Below, in pieces: positions 34,092 through 40,684 of a stretch of 40,684 bases of DNA. This DNA is from Brevibacterium senegalense (GTDB lineage Bacteria > Actinomycetota > Actinomycetes > Actinomycetales > Brevibacteriaceae). Position 1 is the first letter of the stretch. Each line of letters begins with the position of its first letter. The notes beneath the pieces were generated by a model. The model was not told where the DNA came from. It saw only the letters and a program-made list of their open reading frames with translations, and ran no database searches. The stretch is taken from NCBI RefSeq assembly GCF_000285835.1, contig NZ_HE978608.1:106895-147578 (forward strand). Direction: 5' to 3'. Made by a program: the position numbers and the translations under genes.

Positions 34092-34508
34092 ATGCTGCTG
34101 ACCGACATCGTGCACCCCGACCTGCTGCGCGCCCTGGGCCGCAGCGGGCACGGCACGAAGATCCTCCTGGCCGATGGCAACTATCCGCACAGCACGGGTG
34201 CGCCGGCTGCCGCCGAGCGGATCCACCTCAACCTCACCCCGGGCCTCCTGACGGTCACCCAGGTACTGGAGCCGCTGGTGCGGACCGTGCCGATCGAGGC
34301 TGCGGAGATCATGCTGACGGCCGAGGACACCGAGGCCCCCGTCATCGCCGACTACCGCGCACTCCTGCCACAGGCGGAGTTCGTGGGCCACGAGCGCTTC
34401 GCGTTCTACGACGCCGCCCGCACGCCGGACGTGGCCGTCGTCGTCGCGACCGCCGACCAGCGCCAGTACGCGAACCTGCTGCTGACCGTCGGGGTGCGCA
34501 CGGCATGA
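34092..34508 (+). CDS. fucU: RbsD/FucU-family sugar mutarotase (probable L-fucose mutarotase)
   Basis: Interconverts anomers of the free sugar before oxidation. 138 residues: HPDLLRALGRSGHGTKILLADGNYP holds His20 and Asp28 of the family active site, and the ADGNYP form is closer to FucU (D-x-N-[FY]-P) than to RbsD (D-x-G-L-P). ERIHLNLTPGLLTV and a C-terminal TADQRQYANLLLTVGV complete the fold. ATG 34092 starts 8 bases after the transporter gene; GGGAGGG sits across the transporter's end. Supplying the right anomer to an aldose 1-dehydrogenase fits the pathway. Confidence 0.88.
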   Translation: MLLTDIVHPDLLRALGRSGHGTKILLADGNYPHSTGAPAAAERIHLNLTPGLLTVTQVLEPLVRTVPIEAAEIMLTAEDTEAPVIADYRALLPQAEFVGHERFAFYDAARTPDVAVVVATADQRQYANLLLTVGVRTA

Positions 34509-34520
34509 GCGGAGCATCCC

Positions 34521-35480
34521 ATGCGTGAGGCCCCGCGCGCCGCGCTCCTCATCGACTCCCACCTGCACCTGTGGGACCGCGACCGGCTCGAGTACCCGTG
34601 GATGGCGGGCCTCGACCTGCCGCACACGTCCCTGCCGGGGGACCCGTGGGATGGGGGTGCGGCTGAGGAGACTGCTGCTGTGGTCGGGCAGGCGGACACC
34701 GCGGCCGAGGCCGGGGCAGCACCCGCTGTCCTGCCGGCGGCCGTCGTGGTCGAGGCCGGGGCGGCGGCTCACCAGTGGGATGATGAGATCGCGTGGGTTC
34801 GCGGCCTGGCGGAGACGCACCCGCACCTGCGGGGAATGGTCGCTGCGGTCGACTACACGGCGCCGGACCTCCACGAGCGACTGGGCCGGTACGCGGCGAA
34901 CGACTTCGTCGTGGGCGTGCGCGACAACTTCGAGGGCCTGCCGGCCGGGGAGCTCGACGTTCCCGCACGGGTGGCGGGTGTGTTGGCTGCGCGACAGCGC
35001 GGACTGACCGTCGACCTGTGCATCCGCGCGGATCAGACGGACGAGCTGCTCTCCCTGTTGAAGCGGGTCGTCGCCCAGCGCGGCGACGCCGCGGGGATCG
35101 TGCTCGATCACCTGGGCAAGCCGGATGTGGGCGGGGCGGCGGACGACGTAGCACTGCGTGCTCTGGCCGCGATCCCCGGGCTCCACGTGAAGGTCTCCGG
35201 CCTGCCGCCGCTGGCCGGTAGCACGGTCGATGCGGAAGAGCTTGAGCGACTGGTGCGGACGTTCGCGCTGCCGGCGATCACGGCGCTTGGGCCCGACAGG
35301 TGCATGGTCGGCACGGATCACCCGGTCTCGACGGTGCCGCACGGACTGACGCGCGCCGACTGGGTGCGCGCGGTGGCCGATGCTCTGGCCCAGGTGGCAG
35401 GCGAGCTGGCAGGGCCGAGTCGAGCCGCGGACGTCGGAGCGGTGCTGGGTACGACGGCCCAGCGCTTCTACGGGGTGTGA
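34521..35480 (+). CDS. Amidohydrolase-2 family lactonase, probable L-fuconolactonase
   Basis: Predicted to hydrolyse L-fucono-lactone to L-fuconate. 319 residues of the amidohydrolase superfamily: IDSHLHLWDRDRLEYPWM at the N terminus (HxH with the LEYPW hallmark of the L-fuconolactonase/4-sulfomuconolactonase group), GVRDNFEG, IVLDHLGKPD, LHVKVSGLPP and GTDHPVS near the end, where most relatives have SDWPV. An Ala/Glu-rich insert (about residues 48-85) is present. Starts 12 bases after fucU with CGGAG as a modest ribosome site. The enzyme step fills the gap between the aldose dehydrogenase and fucD. Confidence 0.87.
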   Translation: MREAPRAALLIDSHLHLWDRDRLEYPWMAGLDLPHTSLPGDPWDGGAAEETAAVVGQADTAAEAGAAPAVLPAAVVVEAGAAAHQWDDEIAWVRGLAETHPHLRGMVAAVDYTAPDLHERLGRYAANDFVVGVRDNFEGLPAGELDVPARVAGVLAARQRGLTVDLCIRADQTDELLSLLKRVVAQRGDAAGIVLDHLGKPDVGGAADDVALRALAAIPGLHVKVSGLPPLAGSTVDAEELERLVRTFALPAITALGPDRCMVGTDHPVSTVPHGLTRADWVRAVADALAQVAGELAGPSRAADVGAVLGTTAQRFYGV

Positions 35481-35486
35481 GCCCGG

Positions 35487-35501
35487 CCCGGGGATCCCGG
35501 G
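35487..35501. terminator. GC hairpin CCCGGG-GAT-CCCGGG after the lactonase gene
   Basis: Near-palindromic CCCGGGGATCCCGGG starts 6 bases after the lactonase stop, with GCCCGG (35481-35486) next to it giving alternative pairings. No T-run follows. It lies 50 bases before the aldo/keto reductase ribosome site and resembles the other GC-only hairpins in this cluster. Confidence 0.4.
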
Positions 35502-35562
35502 CGGCGACAGGATGACGACGGTGCCCGGGACCTCGGGTGCGGCGATGATGTGAGGAGAACCG

Positions 35563-36546
35563 ATGACAGCGAACCGGACAGTGGAGAGGCTCTCCACGGT
35601 CGGCCTGGGGTTCGGCGGCGCGCCCGTCGGCAACCTCTACCGGGCGATCGACGATGCGACGGCGCACGCGGCGGTCCAGGCCGCCTGGGACGGCGGCGTG
35701 CGGTACTTCGACACGGCGCCGCACTACGGCCTCGGGCTCTCCGAGCGACGGCTGGGCGCGGTCCTGCGGGACAAGCCGCGCGATGAGTTCCTGCTGTCGA
35801 CGAAGGTGGGCAGGCTCATCCGGCCGGCCTCGGCGCCGCAGGAGCAGGACGACGAGGGCTTCGCGGTGCCCGGTGATCAGATGCGGGTGCGGGACTACTC
35901 GGCGGACGGGGTCCGGCGGTCGCTCGAGGAGTCGCTCGAGCGGATGGGCCTGGACCGCTTCGACATCGTCTTCATCCACGATCCCGACGATCACTGGCAG
36001 GAGGCCGTGGACGGTGCGGTCCCGGAGCTCGAGCGCATGCGGTCCGAGGGCATCATCGGCGCGTGGGGCGCGGGCATGAACCAGTGGGAGATGCTCCACC
36101 GGTTCGTGACGGAGACGGACATCGACGTCATCATGCTGGCCGGGCGCTACACACTGCTGGACCAGAGCGCGCGCGAGGACCTCATCCCCGCCTGCGCGCA
36201 GCGGAGCGTGGGCATCGTCGATGTGGGCGTGTACAACTCGGGGATCCTGGCGAACCCGGATCCGTCCGTGCATGCGACGTTCAACTATGCGCCCGCCGAG
36301 CAGGAGGTGCTGGAGCGCGCCCAGGCCCTGGCCGCGCTGTGCACCGAGTGGGGCACGACGCTGCCGGCCGCCGCGATCGCCTTCGTGCAGCGCGATCCCG
36401 CAATCACGAACGTGACGCTGGGGATGCGGACGCCGGAGCAGGTGGCGAGCAACCTGGCGCACGTGAGCGCGGAGTTCCCGGAGGGCTTCTGGGGCGCGGC
36501 GGTGGAGCGCGGGCTCATCACCGTCGATCCCGCGACGCTGCGGTGA
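35563..36546 (+). CDS. Aldo/keto reductase family L-fucose (D-threo-aldose) 1-dehydrogenase
   Basis: Predicted to oxidise L-fucose, and probably D-arabinose, at C1 to the lactone with NAD(P)+. 327 residues with the AKR tetrad Asp50 and Tyr55 in YFDTAPHYG, Lys81 in LSTKVGR and His139 in VFIHDPDD. LSTVGLGFGGAPVGNLY, LGLSERRLG, VGVYNSGILA, FVQRDPAITNVTLGMRTPEQV follow the pattern of D-threo-aldose/L-fucose dehydrogenases. ATG 35563 follows GAGGAG (35552-35557) by 5 bases. It is the last gene of the plus-strand fucose cluster and catalyses its first step. Confidence 0.9.
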   Translation: MTANRTVERLSTVGLGFGGAPVGNLYRAIDDATAHAAVQAAWDGGVRYFDTAPHYGLGLSERRLGAVLRDKPRDEFLLSTKVGRLIRPASAPQEQDDEGFAVPGDQMRVRDYSADGVRRSLEESLERMGLDRFDIVFIHDPDDHWQEAVDGAVPELERMRSEGIIGAWGAGMNQWEMLHRFVTETDIDVIMLAGRYTLLDQSAREDLIPACAQRSVGIVDVGVYNSGILANPDPSVHATFNYAPAEQEVLERAQALAALCTEWGTTLPAAAIAFVQRDPAITNVTLGMRTPEQVASNLAHVSAEFPEGFWGAAVERGLITVDPATLR

Positions 36547-36560
36547 GGTGACCGGGAGGT

Positions 36561-36584
36561 GGGGCTGAGTGAGGGGCTGAGTGA
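36561..36584. repeat. Tandem 12-bp repeat after the aldo/keto reductase gene
   Basis: GGGGCTGAGTGA occurs twice in tandem (36561-36572, 36573-36584) and a third partial copy (GGGGC) follows. It starts 14 bases after the stop codon. The rest of the 183-bp gap to 36730 is GC-rich with small self-complementary runs and no clear gene. Confidence 0.7.
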
Positions 36585-36729
36585 GGGGCCCGGTCCCGGT
36601 CTGGTGGGCACGGCCTCGGTCTGATGGGTCCGGCGTCGACGGGTGCGGTGACCGCGGGAGTCGGGGTTGCCACCCTTGCGGGCGGCGGCGGGCCGCCGTC
36701 CTCGGGACCTTCGGTGACGGCGGGGGTCC

Positions 36730-37416
36730 TCAGTCCTGATCGGGGGTGTCGCCCGCGTGGCTGACCCACTGCTCGAGTCCGGCGAGGTGCACCGTCATCG
36801 CGGCGCGGGCGGTGTCCGGGTCGCGTGACTCGAGGGCGCTCACGATCGTGCGGTGCTCCTCGATCGTCGAGGCGATCGCGCCGGTCTGGGTGAGTCCGCG
36901 CCACGTGCGCGCGCGGCGGGTGTTGACGGAGACCGCGTCGAGGATGCCGGCCAGGTAGCTGTTGCCGGCGGCGTCCGCGATCGTCCGGTGGAACTCGATG
37001 TCGTTCTCGACGAGGGAGTCGATGCTGTCCTCGTCCGTCTCCTCGATCGTGCGACGCAGTGTCGCCAGCTGGTCGTCCGTGATGCGCGACGCGGCGAGGT
37101 AGGCGGACTGGGCCTCGAGAATGCGGCGGACTGCGAGGATCTCCTCGATCGAGTTCGAGGCGTGGATCTCCACGACGAACCCGATCGCCTCGCGCAGCTG
37201 CTCGCCGGTCAGCTGCGCCACGAAGGTGCCGTTGCCGCGCTTCACCTCGAGGACGTTGATGAGCTCGAGGGCCTTGACCGCCTCGCGCAGGGAGTTGCGG
37301 GACAGGCCCAGCATCGCGGACAGCTCGTTCTCCGGGGGCAGACGCTGACCGGGGGACAGCTCACCGGAGGCGATGAGGTCCTTGATCCTCGTGAGTGCCG
37401 TGTCCGTCAGTGCCAT
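36730..37416 (-). CDS. GntR-family regulator, FadR/FCD type (likely regulator of the fucose genes)
   Basis: 228 residues: winged helix TALTRIKDLIASGELSPGQRLPPENELSAMLGLSRNSLREAVKAL with LEVKRGNGTFVA, then an FCD domain with metal-site residues in ENDIEFHRTIADAAGN, IEEHRTIVSALESRD and MTVHLAGLEQW. ATG 37416 is the only good start. It is convergent with the fucose operon and lies 43 bp behind the TAXI gene on its strand, so it could be co-transcribed with that gene and control either set. It is the best candidate for binding the TATA-N14-CCTATATTC sites. Confidence 0.88.
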   Translation of the reverse strand: MALTDTALTRIKDLIASGELSPGQRLPPENELSAMLGLSRNSLREAVKALELINVLEVKRGNGTFVAQLTGEQLREAIGFVVEIHASNSIEEILAVRRILEAQSAYLAASRITDDQLATLRRTIEETDEDSIDSLVENDIEFHRTIADAAGNSYLAGILDAVSVNTRRARTWRGLTQTGAIASTIEEHRTIVSALESRDPDTARAAMTVHLAGLEQWVSHAGDTPDQD

Positions 37417-37459
37417 GAGTGCATCCTATGGCCCTCTACGGTGGGGAAGAGAAGGCGGC

Positions 37460-38737
37460 TCAGAAGAAGCCGCTCGTGATCTCCTCCGACTCCTTGGCCA
37501 GGCCGTTCTCGCGCTTCCACTCGAGCCACAGGCGGTAGGTGTCCTCGTCCGCGGGTTCCGTCTTCATGAACTCGGCCCACTCCTCGTGGAGACGCTCGCC
37601 GCGCTGGGTGAGCTCATCCTGCGTCTCCTGCGCCTCCTCACTCCAGCGGTCGTGGTCCTTGAGCCACTGGACCGCTCCGTCGTGGAACGGCGTCTCCTGC
37701 GGTTCGACGACGACTTCCTCCGGATCCCACCGGGGGAGGCTGATGGTCGAATCCTTGTACTCGGGGTACGTGTCGACCATGGAGTCGATGAGGTTGTAGA
37801 TGGCCTCGTCGTCGATCTCGTCGTACGCGGCAATCGCGACGCTGTAGTAGATCCCGTGGTCGGATTCGCCCTCCTCCTGGGCGGGCGCCCTGTCGAAGCT
37901 GCCGACGGAAGCGGCGGGGACTACGGTCTGCAGACGGTCCACGGCCTCGGCGTCGTCCGGGTCCAGATCGACCCACTGGACGTCGACCTGGGAGGCGAGT
38001 TCGAAGAACGAGCCGCCGTAGACCGCGCCGTAGATCATGTCGATCTGCCCCTGCTGGAGCGCGTCCGCCTGCTCGCCGTAGCCGATGTTGACCCACTCGA
38101 CGTCGTCCGGAGTGAGCCCGCCGTAGGCCAGCAGGGCCTGGACCTTCGCGTTGGCCGACGGGTTCGCGGTGTAGCGGGGGATGCGCTTGCCGCGGAGGTC
38201 CGACATCTCGTCGAGGCCGTCTGCGGTGCGCGTCATGACGCCGTGCGGGGACAGGGGCACCCACACGACACGGATGTCCTGCGGGCCCCAGTCCTGGTTG
38301 GCGAACTCGTTGACGCCCTCGAAGCCGAAGATGTACTCATCGCCCAAGCGGCCCACCTGCGCGGCACCGGATCGCAGGGCGGCGAGGCGCCCCACCGAGG
38401 TGTCGGAGGTGATGATGCGCACTCGTGCGCCGGTGTCGACGGAGACGCGGTCGGCCACCGCTGCGAGGTCCGCGTACGAACCGGTCGACGTGCCGTAGGT
38501 GGTGAGGACCAGGGGGTCGGGCAGGCCGCCCACGGTCTTCGCCTCCATCGCGCAGCCGGAGAGGACGAGTGCGCCGGTGACGGCGGCGGCAACAGCGGCC
38601 GTCGCGCGGGTGCGCAGCGTGCGTGTGCGGCGGTGTGCAGACTCCTGCACGTGCGGGTCCGCGGAGGTGCGCATACCAGCGGGGGTGCGCGAGGCTGTGC
38701 GGGCGGGGTGGCTCTGGCGGCGGTCTGCGCGGGGCAC
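37460..38737 (-). CDS. TAXI-family TRAP transporter solute-binding lipoprotein, without a membrane partner
   Basis: Periplasmic-type binding protein anchored as a lipoprotein: AAVAAAVTGALVLSGC ends in a lipobox (LSGC), then LVLTTYGTSTGSYADLAAVADRV, the TAXI hallmark (T-x-GT-x-x-G-x-Y). Later landmarks are DLRGKRIPRY, LAYGGLTPDDVEWVNIGYGEQADALQQGQID and IYYSVAIAAYDEIDDEAIYNLIDSM. GTG 38737 is chosen because ACAGGAG precedes it in the same context as the ABC gene start at 11190; it gives a long (about 60-residue) segment before the lipobox. ATG 38674 and ATG 38797 are alternatives. The fused DctQM membrane subunit expected beside a TAXI gene is not present on either side. Confidence 0.82.
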   Translation of the reverse strand: MPRADRRQSHPARTASRTPAGMRTSADPHVQESAHRRTRTLRTRATAAVAAAVTGALVLSGCAMEAKTVGGLPDPLVLTTYGTSTGSYADLAAVADRVSVDTGARVRIITSDTSVGRLAALRSGAAQVGRLGDEYIFGFEGVNEFANQDWGPQDIRVVWVPLSPHGVMTRTADGLDEMSDLRGKRIPRYTANPSANAKVQALLAYGGLTPDDVEWVNIGYGEQADALQQGQIDMIYGAVYGGSFFELASQVDVQWVDLDPDDAEAVDRLQTVVPAASVGSFDRAPAQEEGESDHGIYYSVAIAAYDEIDDEAIYNLIDSMVDTYPEYKDSTISLPRWDPEEVVVEPQETPFHDGAVQWLKDHDRWSEEAQETQDELTQRGERLHEEWAEFMKTEPADEDTYRLWLEWKRENGLAKESEEITSGFF

Positions 38738-39032
38738 GGGACTCCTGTGGACTGTGACGGTCATGCGCGAGCATGCGATCAGTGTGAACAGCGCCATAGC
38801 TTAGCCGAATGATCGCATGGACGACACCAATGGGTGATTGCTGATGATGGCGGCGTATTAATCGCAGATCGTGAGGGGTTCAGTGCGGGTGTGGCGCTGG
38901 GGACGCTCCGCGGGAGTGAGTTCGCAACGCGTCGTCGGCTCGCGGTTGCGTGAGGGCCGGGGCGACGGATGAGCCGGGGCGAGGGACGGGCCGCTGGTTC
39001 GACACGCGGGTGCGTGCGTGTGTCCCTCGAAC

Positions 39033-39581
39033 TCATCCGGGCAGGGGCGGCGTCGCGTGAACGAGGCGGCGGATCTCACGGAACGTCTCCGGGGAGAAGA
39101 GGTCGGCCCACGTGAGCTGATAGACGCGGTAGCCCATGTTCCGCAGGCGGTAGTCGCGCTGCCGCTCCTGACGAGCGCGGCGGCTGCCCGCCTCTCCGTC
39201 GACGTATTTGATCTCCCCGTTGACCTCGAGGATCAGCTTCGCGGCGCGGTGGAGGAAATCGAGGCGGGCACGGAACGCCCCGTCGGGGCTGCCGAATGTC
39301 ACCTGGGTGTCGAAGCCGTCGATCGCATGCTCGTGGAGGCGAACCGCGCAGATCGATTCCGCGGGAGATTCGTGAGAAGGGTCGGCGATCGACAGGGCGC
39401 GGCGCGCGCGGCGGGCTCCCCGTCGTTCAGTCGATCGGTCGATGAATGCCGCGACTTCATCTGTGCTCACATGAGCAGCGCGGAGCGCCGCGTCGATCAT
39501 CGGCACGGAGACGTCCAGAGGGTAATCGGGCTCTTCCCAGATGAGGGTGTAGGTCGGCCGGGAGCGTCGGTCGGTAGTGCC
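39033..39581 (-). pseudogene. DUF559-domain (AbiEi-like) protein truncated by an insertion sequence
   Basis: The frame ending at 39033 holds a DUF559 nuclease-like domain: VPMIDAALRAAHVSTDEVAAF, RRARRALSIADPSHESPAES, RARLDFLHRAAKLILEVNGEIKY and RQERQRDYRLRNMGYRVYQLTWADL. A GTG at 39506 could start it, but protein-like sequence in the same frame (RPTYTLIWEEPDYPLDVS) continues upstream to about 39581. There a TGA appears at the edge of the IS256-type element. Relatives are about 280-320 residues with an N-terminal DNA-binding part; only the C-terminal ~180 remain here. Most likely broken by the insertion, though a short product from 39506 cannot be excluded. Confidence 0.65.
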
Positions 39582-40684
39582 TCATAGAGTGGTGTAACGC
39601 ACGGAGGTCCGGGCACATCGCTCCTGATGTGGACGCGGCCACCGTGTGATCCTTCGAGTCAACCTTCCAAGAATCCTCGAACGGAGTCACAACGATGACC
39701 GCTCCTCACATTATCGACCCTGCCGGCCTGCTGGGTGAAGTCCTGTCCGAAGCCTCCCCGGACATGATGCGTACCCTGCTGCAGACCATGATCAATACCC
39801 TGCTGTCCGCGGACGCCGATGCCGTCGTTGGTGCCGAGTGGGGCAAGTCCTCCCCGGACGGGACGGCTCGACGTATCGGCTACCGCCACCGGGAGCTCGA
39901 CACCCGGGTCGGGACGCTCGACGTGGCCATCCCGAAGCTGCGACAAGGCACGTACTTCCCGGAATGGCTGCTCGAGCGCCGCAAGCGTGCAGAGTCGGCT
40001 CTGATCACGGTCATCGCGGACTGCTACCTCGCGGGGGTCTCCACGAGACGGATGGCTCCACGGATGCACGCTTCGCGGACATCGCATCCGCGGCTCCCAG
40101 CTCGTCAAGACCCTGGGCATCAACGCCTTGTCGAAGTCCCAGGTCTCCCGGATGGCAGCGGATCTCGATGAGCAGGTCGAGGCTTTCCGCCACCGGCCCC
40201 TCGATGAGTCCGGCCCGTTCACGTTCGTCGCCGACGCGCTGACGATGAAGGTCCGCGAGAACGGACGGGTGGTCAACGTCGTCGCCCTGCTGGCCACTGG
40301 CGTCAACGGTGATGGTCACCGAGAGGTCCTCGGACTGCGGGTGGCCACCAGTGAGACAGGGGCGGCGTGGAACGAGTTCTTCGCTGACCTCGTCGCCCGT
40401 GGGCTGGCTGGGGTCCGTCTGGTCACGTCCGACGCCCACGCCGGGTTGAAGGACGCGATCGCTGCGAATCTGCCCGGCGCGGTGTGGCAGCGCTGCCGGA
40501 CTCACTACGCGGCGAACCTGATGGGCATCACCCCGAAGTCCATGTGGCCGGCGGTGAAGGCGATGCTGCACAGCGTGTACGACCAGCCCGACGCCGCGGC
40601 CGTGGATGCCCAGTTCGATCGGCTCTTGGACTACGTGACTGAGAAGCTGCCGCAGGTCGGCGAGCATCTCGACGTGGCGCGGGC
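39575..40684 (+). mobile_element. IS256-family insertion sequence, left end (right end beyond window)
   Basis: The left boundary is placed at about 39575-39585, where the DUF559 frame ends and AT-richer sequence GCCTCATAGAGTGGTGTAAC begins about 110 bases before the transposase start, a normal IS256 arrangement. The terminal inverted repeat and target duplication cannot be verified because the right end lies outside the window. Confidence 0.7.
39695..40684 (+). pseudogene. IS256-family transposase, frameshifted and cut by the window edge
   Basis: ATG 39695 opens MTAPHIIDPAGLLGEVL, LLSADADAVVGAEWG, GYRHRELDTRVGTLDVAIPKLRQGTYFP and ITVIADCYLAGVSTRRM, the N-terminal half of a mutator-type transposase. 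At 40056-40100 about 45 bases interrupt the expected RMDKLVKTLG junction and shift the frame. From 40101 a different frame reads LVKTLGINALSKSQVSRMAAD, then VADALTMKVRENGRVVNV (first catalytic Asp) and LVTSDAHAGLKDAI (second Asp) and stays open to the last base. The N-terminal frame alone ends at 40171. The original start-to-end protein is therefore not made unless the shift is suppressed. Confidence 0.8.

Noticed and set aside
39033..39581. Complete AbiE-type toxin-antitoxin system
   Set aside because: Only a DUF559 C-terminal part is present; no AbiEii-like nucleotidyltransferase toxin gene is adjacent.

Overview
The window is a high-G+C actinobacterial chromosome segment (about 70-73% G+C by eye). 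It has many GTG starts, Shine-Dalgarno sequences of the AGGAG type, and heterotetrameric sarcosine oxidase genes, and it has FCD-type GntR regulators beside several catabolic blocks. A Micrococcales member (Brachybacterium/Brevibacterium-like) is my best guess, but the genus is not proven by the sequence. Almost all genes are metabolic; no phage, CRISPR or rRNA is visible.

Layout. 1-1128: last gene (NrfD-like membrane subunit) of what is probably a formate dehydrogenase operon. 1384-4148: alpha-ketoglutarate semialdehyde dehydrogenase and an FAH-fold 2-keto-3-deoxy-pentonate dehydratase, overlapping by 4 bp. They are followed by a 24-bp direct repeat and a truncated SDR. 4373-5698: a lower-G+C Dcu-type C4-dicarboxylate carrier. 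5752-10381: a complete selenocysteine module (selD, the selC tRNA, selA, selB). 10378-14154: an orphan ABC ATPase, an unusual membrane protein with a long disordered tail, and a TIGR01777 epimerase. 14254-21080: an FCD regulator divergent from soxBDAG-purU, with a near-perfect palindrome between them. 21219-24778: a hydrolase, a small membrane protein, two gene remnants joined by a deletion, a class-I glutamine amidotransferase and a further gene scrap. 24792-29158: an FCD regulator divergent from an ACC deaminase and an AceE-like 2-oxo-acid dehydrogenase E1. 29308-37416: a full non-phosphorylative L-fucose pathway (hydrolase, SDR, L-fuconate dehydratase, sugar porter, mutarotase, lactonase, aldose dehydrogenase) and a convergent FCD regulator. 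37460-38737: an orphan TAXI solute-binding lipoprotein. 39033-40684: a DUF559 gene cut by an IS256-family element whose own transposase is frameshifted and runs off the window.

How the parts fit. (a) Sarcosine oxidase makes 5,10-methylene-THF; PurU can release formate from 10-formyl-THF; the NrfD gene at the left edge and the sel genes point to a selenocysteine formate dehydrogenase that would oxidise that formate. (b) ACC deaminase yields 2-oxobutyrate, which the E1-like protein next to it is well placed to oxidise. (c) The L-fucose enzymes should send C6 substrate to pyruvate and lactate. The KGSADH/dehydratase pair 25 kb away could send the C5 analogue (D-arabinose) to alpha-ketoglutarate through the same upper enzymes. 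Both operons carry the same unusual upstream motif (TATA-N14-CCTATATTC), which suggests one shared control. These links are inferences; the family assignments themselves are mostly firm.
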